64,000 bases of DNA from Hirsutella rhossiliensis (lineage: Eukaryota > Ascomycota > Sordariomycetes > Hypocreales > Ophiocordycipitaceae): positions 2,914,001 through 2,978,000 of the forward strand of contig NW_025408675.1 in NCBI RefSeq assembly GCF_020360975.1. Reading direction: 5' to 3'. Made by a program: the position numbers and the translations under genes. Position 1 is the stretch's first letter. Every line of letters begins with the position of its first letter. Positions 58,380-64,000 of this stretch are shown here, piece by piece. The notes beneath the pieces are model-generated. The model had not been told where the DNA came from, did not search any database, and saw only the letters and a program-made list of their open reading frames with translations.

Positions 58380-59760
58380 TTTACCTCCCTAAGGCTAATA
58401 TACTCTGCTTTATAGGTAGAAAGGGCAACGGCTTTCTGCTTAGAGCAAGCCTAGCTTATTATATTATTATATATATAAAAATAGTAACCTAAAAAGGATT
58501 TTCCGTCCGTTAAATCCGACGCCTAGCTAGAGTTAGTAAAACCCTTTATATATAGATAGGTAAAAGGGATATTGCAATTATATTTAATCTTTAAGCTAGG
58601 GAATTTATTTAAATATTTCTAAATTATATTTAAAGCCTTAAAATACGTCTAGTCGGGCTTAGCCGCGAATCTAGCGTAGGAAATTATAGAATATAAGTCA
58701 TCTAGCCTAGTAAATAAGGCTAAGTATAATAGAGATCCTATTTCTTTCTAAAATTACAATATATCTTCCTTAGAAGGTAATTCCTTTACTTTTATAAGCT
58801 TAAAGCCTACTATAGCGGGTAAATTCGAAGTTCCTAAACCTTCTTTATTAAATTCCTTTAATTTATTTAAGGTATAATTTTCTTAGGATATATATAGCTC
58901 TTTATTTTCTCGGTTTATTATAATATTTAGACCTAAGAAGTCTTTTATATCTCCTAAGATAGTAAAATCTAGGAATTTAGATAATTCTTTAAATAATCTT
59001 TCTTTTATTATAGATTTAAAGGGCCCTACTATAAGAAAGTCGTCGACGTAAATTGCTAAGGCTATACTATAGTCCTTATTTATAAATACTCCTTTATCTA
59101 TTAAAAGAGGAAGAAATCCGAGATTATTTAGTATAATTTTTAAATAATTATACTAAAGCCTAGGACTTTGTTTTAGGCTATATAATACTTTCTTTAGCTT
59201 TGCTTTAATTTAACCGGTTTTATATAGGTCTAGGAATTTAGTTAATTTAATTCCTTTAGCTCTATAAGCTAATCTATATTTTAAATAATATTCTTTAAGA
59301 GCATATTCTTCGTAGCTTATAGGAAGATCGATATATACTTCGCTATCTATATCGGTATATACGAAGGCATTTATTATATCTATTTATAAAGCTTCGAATT
59401 CGTAGATAATAGCTAAAATAAGTAGAATTCTAATAGATTCGGGTCTAGCCGTAGTCGAGAAGGTATCTAGGAAATCTAAGCTATAGATCTGCTTAAATCC
59501 CTATATTACGAAACGGGCTTTATATTTTATTATATTATTTTAACTATCCTTCTTAATAGTATAGACCTAGCGGCCTCCTATAGCCTCCCTATCCCTAGGG
59601 AGGTAGGAAAATTCCTAAGTTTTATATTTAATTAGCTAGATAATTTCCTTAATTATAGTATCTTTCTAAAATACTATTTTAGGGCTATTTATTACCTATT
59701 TATATGTCTTTAGAATTTTTAGATCCTGATTTTCTATACTAGCTAGAATTAACTCTATAA
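58380..59760 (-). pseudogene. Copia-3 reverse transcriptase (RIPed)
   Basis: Minus strand. AIYVDDFLI at about 59033-59059 is the intact catalytic YVDD box. Upstream sequence (about 59160-59560) carries the remaining RT motifs with TAG/TAA at Gln codons, and downstream (about 58380-58700) leads into RNase H. A functional active-site motif surviving among stops shows modest RIP. Confidence 0.85.
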
Positions 59761-60328
59761 AATCGTAGTTTAGAAATAAATTAATATTAGGGTATTCGAT
59801 ATAGTTAGAATCGAACCCTTCCGGCTTCTTAGGTAATTCTACTACTATTTTACTAGTAGTAGGAATAGGATCGTTATTTAAAAACTCTTCTTCTATAGAG
59901 GGCGAGGGACTTTTATTTCTAGGTTCTTTAGTAGCTTCCTCTATAGGGATATAGCTTTCTAGCTTATCTTTATTCGGAATAGAATTAAAATCAAAGGTAT
60001 TATTACTACTAGAGATTTCTAGATTTTTTATAAATTTATTTTCTAGTATAGTAATATCTCTAGAGATAGTAATCTTTCTCTTAGAAAAATCCTAGATTTT
60101 ATATATATTTTCTAAATAGCCTACTATTATTCCCTTAAAAGCTCTATTATCTAGCTTATCTTTAAGGTCTTTATTCTTATAATATATAAGGCTTCCGAAG
60201 GTCTTAATTTTATTTAAGGTCTCGAAGGGCAGTATTATATTATCCTTCTTTTCTATAAGACTTTTAAATCCTATCGCAGAATGCGGTAATCTATTATATA
60301 AATAAGTAGCTGTTAAAACAGCTTCTCC

Positions 60329-60679
60329 CTATAGATATTTAAGAAGCCTAGTAGTAAATAAAAGAGCTCGTACTTTTTCTAATATAGTACGATTTATTCT
60401 TTCTACTCTACTATTAGATTCCAGCGTCCTAAGAGGACTAGAATTAAAGGTAATTCCTTCTTTTTCGTAATAGAGCTTTATTTTATATATAAATTCTTTA
60501 GCATTATTAGAAAATGCTTCTCTAATCCTAGTATTTTTAGGGTTATTTTCTACCCTATTTTTAAATTCTAGGAACCTATTTAGAGCTTCTCCCTTTTTTC
60601 GAAGAAGGTATATTTCTAGATATCGGGTTCCTACGTCTAGGAAAGAAATATAATAGTAATATTTATTATAAGTAGGCAC
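60329..60679 (-). pseudogene. Copia-3 integrase core (open, 116 codons)
   Basis: Contains YYYYISFLDVGTRYLEIYLL, FLEFKNRVEN and SNNAKEF, then SSPLRTLESNSRVERINRTIL, which are the DDE integrase core segments (xxFIDDxSRYxxVYxL; SDNxxEF; PxxNGxxERxNRTL). The second catalytic Asp of SDN is Asn and the first region has Asp-Val for Asp-Asp. Surrounding frames contain stops, so it is a relic of the polyprotein. Confidence 0.88.
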
Positions 60680-61599
60680 TTTAATTAGCCCCTAAATATC
60701 TAATACTATTTTTTCTAAATAAGAATAAGACTTATACAAAGGTTATTTATTAACCTTATTCGTTGCTTTAGCTCTAATATATATTTCGTATTACCTTATT
60801 TTATTTTCCTCTTTTAGAGGCATTTTTATATCCTTATAATATCTTTTTAATATTTCTAAAATAGCCCTACTATTTATATACCCTAAGCGTAAGTGCTAAG
60901 TATAAAAATCTATATCCTTTACTTTTAAAGACGTAATAAGGATCGATTAGCTTTTTAATAAAGGTTCTATAGGAATATAATATAATTTATTTCTAAGAAA
61001 TCCTTTAGTAAGGACCTTAGCCTTATTATCTAATAAAAGGATATTATTTCCTCCTATTAAGGCATAGGTATTATTAAAATAAGATTAGGATAGTATATTT
61101 ACCCCTAATTCGGGTATATAAAAGCAGTCTCGAAGGATATACCTTTTTCTACTATACGGGAACTTAAATACTAAGTCCCCTTTCCTTTTACTAATATAAA
61201 GGAAGCTTTTCCTAGCAAACTTTAGACTTAATTTCTTTATAGTTAATAAGGAAATTCTTATTAGATACTATATACCTAGTAGCTCCGGTATTATATATAA
61301 AATTAAAGATCCTTTTATTCTTATAACTAGGAAATCCTCCTTCTCTTACCTTTAAGACTAATTCCTTTATTCTAGGAATCGAGGCTTTTAAAGGTCCTAA
61401 AAGAGAGTCTTTATTAGCTTTTACTATAAGGGTATTTATAGAGGTTAAAATTACCTCTAAATCCTTAGACGTTTATATAGGGGTCGGAGCCCTAGAAAGG
61501 TCTATAAGGTCGATATCTAGGTCTATATTTTCTTACGAAGCTATATTTAAGACCTTATTACTATCTTCTAAATCAGACTCTAGCTCGGTAATTTAAGCC

Positions 61600-62560
61600 T
61601 TCCTTCTTTTATTAGTAGTAGAAATGCTACTAGAAGGGGATTTCTTCCTAGAAGAAGAAGAAGAAGAAGATTTTCTCTTCTTAGAAATTCGAGTCCTATC
61701 GTCCCTTTTTCCTTTATTAAATACCTAATAAGCGGGAGCCCTATTCAGGTATAATTTATAGTAATTTACTATAAAATGCCCTGGTTTTTTACATTCCTTA
61801 TAATAAGGAGTATCTATAGAATTTCTATAGGATTTCTAAGGCTTCCTTTATATTAGGAAGGTTTTCTCCGAAGATTCGTCTATATCTTCTATTCTTCTAG
61901 CTTCGCCTAAAAGACTAGCTATAAGGGTTTCGAGGGTAAACGCCGTAGAATTATACCTAAGGCTCTACGTAATATTTATAATATAGCTTCTAAATTCCTT
62001 ATTAAGGCAATTAAGAATCCATGCTATAAGAATAACTTCTAGAATTTCTATATTATAGGATTTTAAATCCTCGTAGATTTCCTTTACCTTATAAAGGTAT
62101 TTCTCTAAATTAAAGTCTAAGGGACTAGAATTAAAGAGCTGCTTAATAAGCAGATAATTCGACGAAAAGTTCGACGGATTATATAGCTTTTTAAGTCATC
62201 CCACGCTTCTTTAGTATTTTTTAGATGCCGAATTTATATTAAGGGACTATCTTCGACTTAAAGGAATATTATAGATAAAGCCTCCGTAGTCTATATATAA
62301 TTTACTTGCTCTAGAGCAGTAATAAGCTTTTCTTTTATAAGGATACCTTCTATCCTTATAGTCTATAAGGTATAATTTAAATTTCCCTTAAGTCTAGTAA
62401 ATTCGTATTCTTTCTATCTACCTATTTTATATAAATTCGGTATTATTTCGTTCGTAGAGATCGAGAAGTCTAGTCGGGAGTTTAAGAGCGTAGGAAGGTA
62501 AAAGAAGTTAGGGGGAATTTCGAAAGGAATTTTAATTAAATATTTCGACGAGGAATTTTA
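61600..62560 (-). pseudogene. Copia-3 Gag with zinc knuckle (RIPed)
   Basis: At about 61745-61805 the minus strand reads YYKECKKPGHFIVNYYKLY, a CxxCxxxGHxxxxC knuckle with outer Cys now Tyr. A Glu/Arg/Ser run (61640-61700) precedes protease. The N-terminal two thirds (61850-62560) have the Leu/Lys-rich look of UBN2-type Gag but were not matched residue by residue. Confidence 0.75.
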
Positions 62561-62599
62561 AAGGTATAAGTAGTTAATTTCCTAGCTTAAAAGGAGTAA

Positions 62600-62614
62600 G
62601 CCGGGCTTATAACC
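62600..62614 (-). promoter_or_regulatory. Copia-3 primer-binding site
   Basis: On the minus strand GGTTATAAGCCCGGC directly follows the 5' LTR. GGTTATGAGCCC would be the exact complement of the initiator tRNA-Met anticodon arm; TG to TA is the RIP change. Confidence 0.8.
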
Positions 62615-63182
62615 TCTTAAGGTATATAAGCAAAAGCGGAATTTTAGAAAATCAAGGAATTACGTAAGACTACGTAATAGAGGGGAAGAAGGAGTATAAG
62701 GTAGGATTTTCAATAGAATTTATTAGTAGTATATTAGTATATAGAAGAGGTGTTAAAGTTAATAATTCTTAATCTATTTACTAGCGGACATGCTGTCTTA
62801 TATAGACAATTATAGCTAAACGGAAGAACCTTTTAGGACTAGATTTAGACTGCTATATAGCCCTAAGACTAGGGAATTCCGTAATACCTCGAGTAAGTCT
62901 AAAAGTGTCTTAGTTCTACTAATATTTATGTTTAAAGGAGGTTAGTCGTGCCGGTGTTCTTAAGAGGTCTTAGCTAGTATTCTAAGCTAGCTCTATTCCT
63001 TCGATTCACGATTATACGATAACCGGCAACCTATTTAATATATAATAACATATAAAATAATAAGCGATTCTTACTTTATAGGATAAGATTTTATCTATAA
63101 TTAATATACTACTTATTAGCTTATATAATCGGGAGAGTATATTATAGCTGCTTTATTTATAATAGGAACACCGTTCCTTATA
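62615..63182 (-). repeat. Copia-3 right LTR (5' LTR of the element)
   Basis: 568-bp partner of 57121-57688. On the minus strand it starts TATAAGGAAC and ends CCTTAAGA. Confidence 0.93.
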
Positions 63183-63187
63183 ATAGT
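63183..63187. repeat. Copia-3 target-site duplication ATAGT, right copy
   Basis: Partner of 57116-57120. Confidence 0.9.
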
Positions 63188-63480
63188 ATAATTAACGTTA
63201 ACCTCTTTTATCGCGCCGCTATAGACCCCTTACTAAGCTAAGAGATAGCGGATCCTTAACTAGCCGCTATCCTCGTTAAAAGGGAGAAGGGGTTCTTAGT
63301 AAAGGAGTTATAAGTAGCCTATTAAACGAATATAGGCTATAATAAGAAGCGCGAAGTCCTTATTAAGTAGCGCGGCTACTAAGACCTAATATAATAGCTA
63401 GCTTTTAAGTTTAAGGGCGTAGTAGCTCTAGATAAGTTTAAGGCCCTTTATAAGCTAGTAAAAGAGAATAATAGCCTAGT
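63188..63480 (+). pseudogene. Gypsy chromodomain, continuation of Pol (RIPed)
   Basis: INVNLFYRAAIDPLL (family FHVDLLRxAxxDPLPSQ) is followed by REVLIK-stop-RGY near 63353-63379 and FKALYKLV. This matches the chromodomain REVLVKWRGYxxPTWEPxxxL at the end of chromovirus integrases, which directs insertion to heterochromatin. Trp of KWRGY is now a stop. Confidence 0.85.
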
Positions 63481-64000
63481 AAAAAAAGCTACCCCCTTAG
63501 CGGTAAAGTAGCTAGTACCTTAAGATATAAAAGAGACTATACCTTACCGTTAAGGAAGCGGTAAGGTACTAAGCCTATAGTAGTCGCTATACTAATATAA
63601 GCTATAAATATATATTATAGATACTATAACTATAGATAATAAGTAAGGTATACTTAGGTTAGCGGTAGTATAAATAAATTATATTAGCCTTTATAAGCGC
63701 GCTTAAGAGCGTATAGACTAGGCCTAGTAGGCCTTCTTTTTTAGTAGGGTCTTAACTACTAAATAGTTATCCTTATCCTTCTCCTTATCGTCCTCCTTAT
63801 CCTCCTCCTTAATATAAGGCGCGGCCTTAGCCTTAAGGGCGCGGATCTAATCCTTTAAGCTACCTAGCTAAGCGGCGATAGCGGCGGGGTTAAGGATAGC
63901 GGCGGCGGCGGCGGCGGTACTAGTAATAGTAGAGGCGGCGGCGGTAAAGGTAGCGGGGGCGGCTAGGGCGGTAGCGACGGTGCCCTTAAGAGAGAGAGAG
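63481..64000. other. Region downstream of the chromodomain, low-complexity end
   Basis: Possibly the Gypsy 3' non-coding part or the start of another element. From about 63740 the minus strand has a coding look (Ala-rich run, then SLKD-stop-IRALKAKAAP, then an Asp/Glu/Lys run from CTTATCCTCCT repeats), and GCG-triplet repeats sit at 63898-63960. The window ends in an AG dinucleotide run (63990-64000). No LTR can be confirmed. Confidence 0.4.

Larger units (their letters stand above)
57121..63182 (-). mobile_element. Copia-3 LTR retrotransposon, complete, reverse, nested in Gypsy
   Basis: 568-bp LTRs (57121-57688 and 62615-63182), 5-bp target duplication ATAGT, and a primer-binding site next to the right LTR. 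Minus-strand order is Gag zinc knuckle, integrase, RT, RNase H. It is the least RIPed of the large elements: it keeps 94- and 116-codon open pieces and an intact YVDD. As it cuts the Gypsy element, it is the youngest event in this nest. Confidence 0.93.
51600..64000 (+). mobile_element. Ty3/Gypsy retrotransposon with chromodomain (RIPed, split by Copia-3, runs off the window)
   Basis: On +: Gag with zinc knuckle, protease, RT, RNase H, integrase and chromodomain, the Gypsy/chromovirus order. Copia-3 (57121-63182) splits the integrase C-terminus from the chromodomain. The 5' LTR border is not defined (the partner LTR is beyond the window), so the start given is approximate. Heavily RIPed. Confidence 0.85.

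Overview
The window looks like a filamentous ascomycete (Pezizomycotina) chromosome with very strong repeat-induced point mutation (RIP). Outside one island at about 7.2-16.6 kb, CpA and TpG are rare while CpG, TpA, TAG and TAA are abundant. Old protein frames can still be read, with stops where Gln or Trp codons stood (CAA/CAG to TAA/TAG, TGG to TAG) and with almost no ATG. That is why there are hardly any open frames from 16.6 to 58 kb although most of it is former coding sequence.

Layout. 1-2690: unidentified RIPed DNA with two hairpin-rich direct repeats. 2699-6870: a RIPed Helitron replicase/helicase (DUF6570-like start, Helitron-like N domain, PIF1-type helicase with Walker A and B), cut off inside the helicase. 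7150-16622: the non-RIPed island. It holds an amino-acid transporter fragment, a degenerate minisatellite, a kinase-like fragment, one intact single-exon phosphotransferase gene (APH family, 452 codons), two clean minisatellites and one small hypothetical gene. 16623-34839: a nearly 6-kb Tad/I-type LINE present twice in inverted orientation around a 6-kb spacer. The spacer carries a second, truncated LINE and a RIPed FunK1-type protein kinase. 36400-48984: a forward Copia element (Copia-1) with a complete reverse Copia element (Copia-2) inserted near its 3' end and a 353-bp LTR mini-retrotransposon inserted in its reverse transcriptase. 48985-51600: unidentified RIPed DNA. About 51.6 kb to the right edge: a Ty3/Gypsy element with integrase and chromodomain, split by a full-length reverse Copia element (Copia-3, 57121-63182).

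The most notable item is the mini-element at 40868-41220. It has 90-bp LTRs, a primer-binding site matching the anticodon arm of initiator tRNA-Met directly after the first LTR, a purine-rich tract directly before the second, and a 5-bp target duplication. Removing it in silico restores the host reverse transcriptase frame. Copia-2 and Copia-3 carry the same primer-binding motif at the same place, so one of them, or a relative, could be its helper.

No cellular operon or pathway links the island genes. They are isolated genes and relics squeezed between transposon blocks. All element and domain names come from reading translations by eye; no database search was run.
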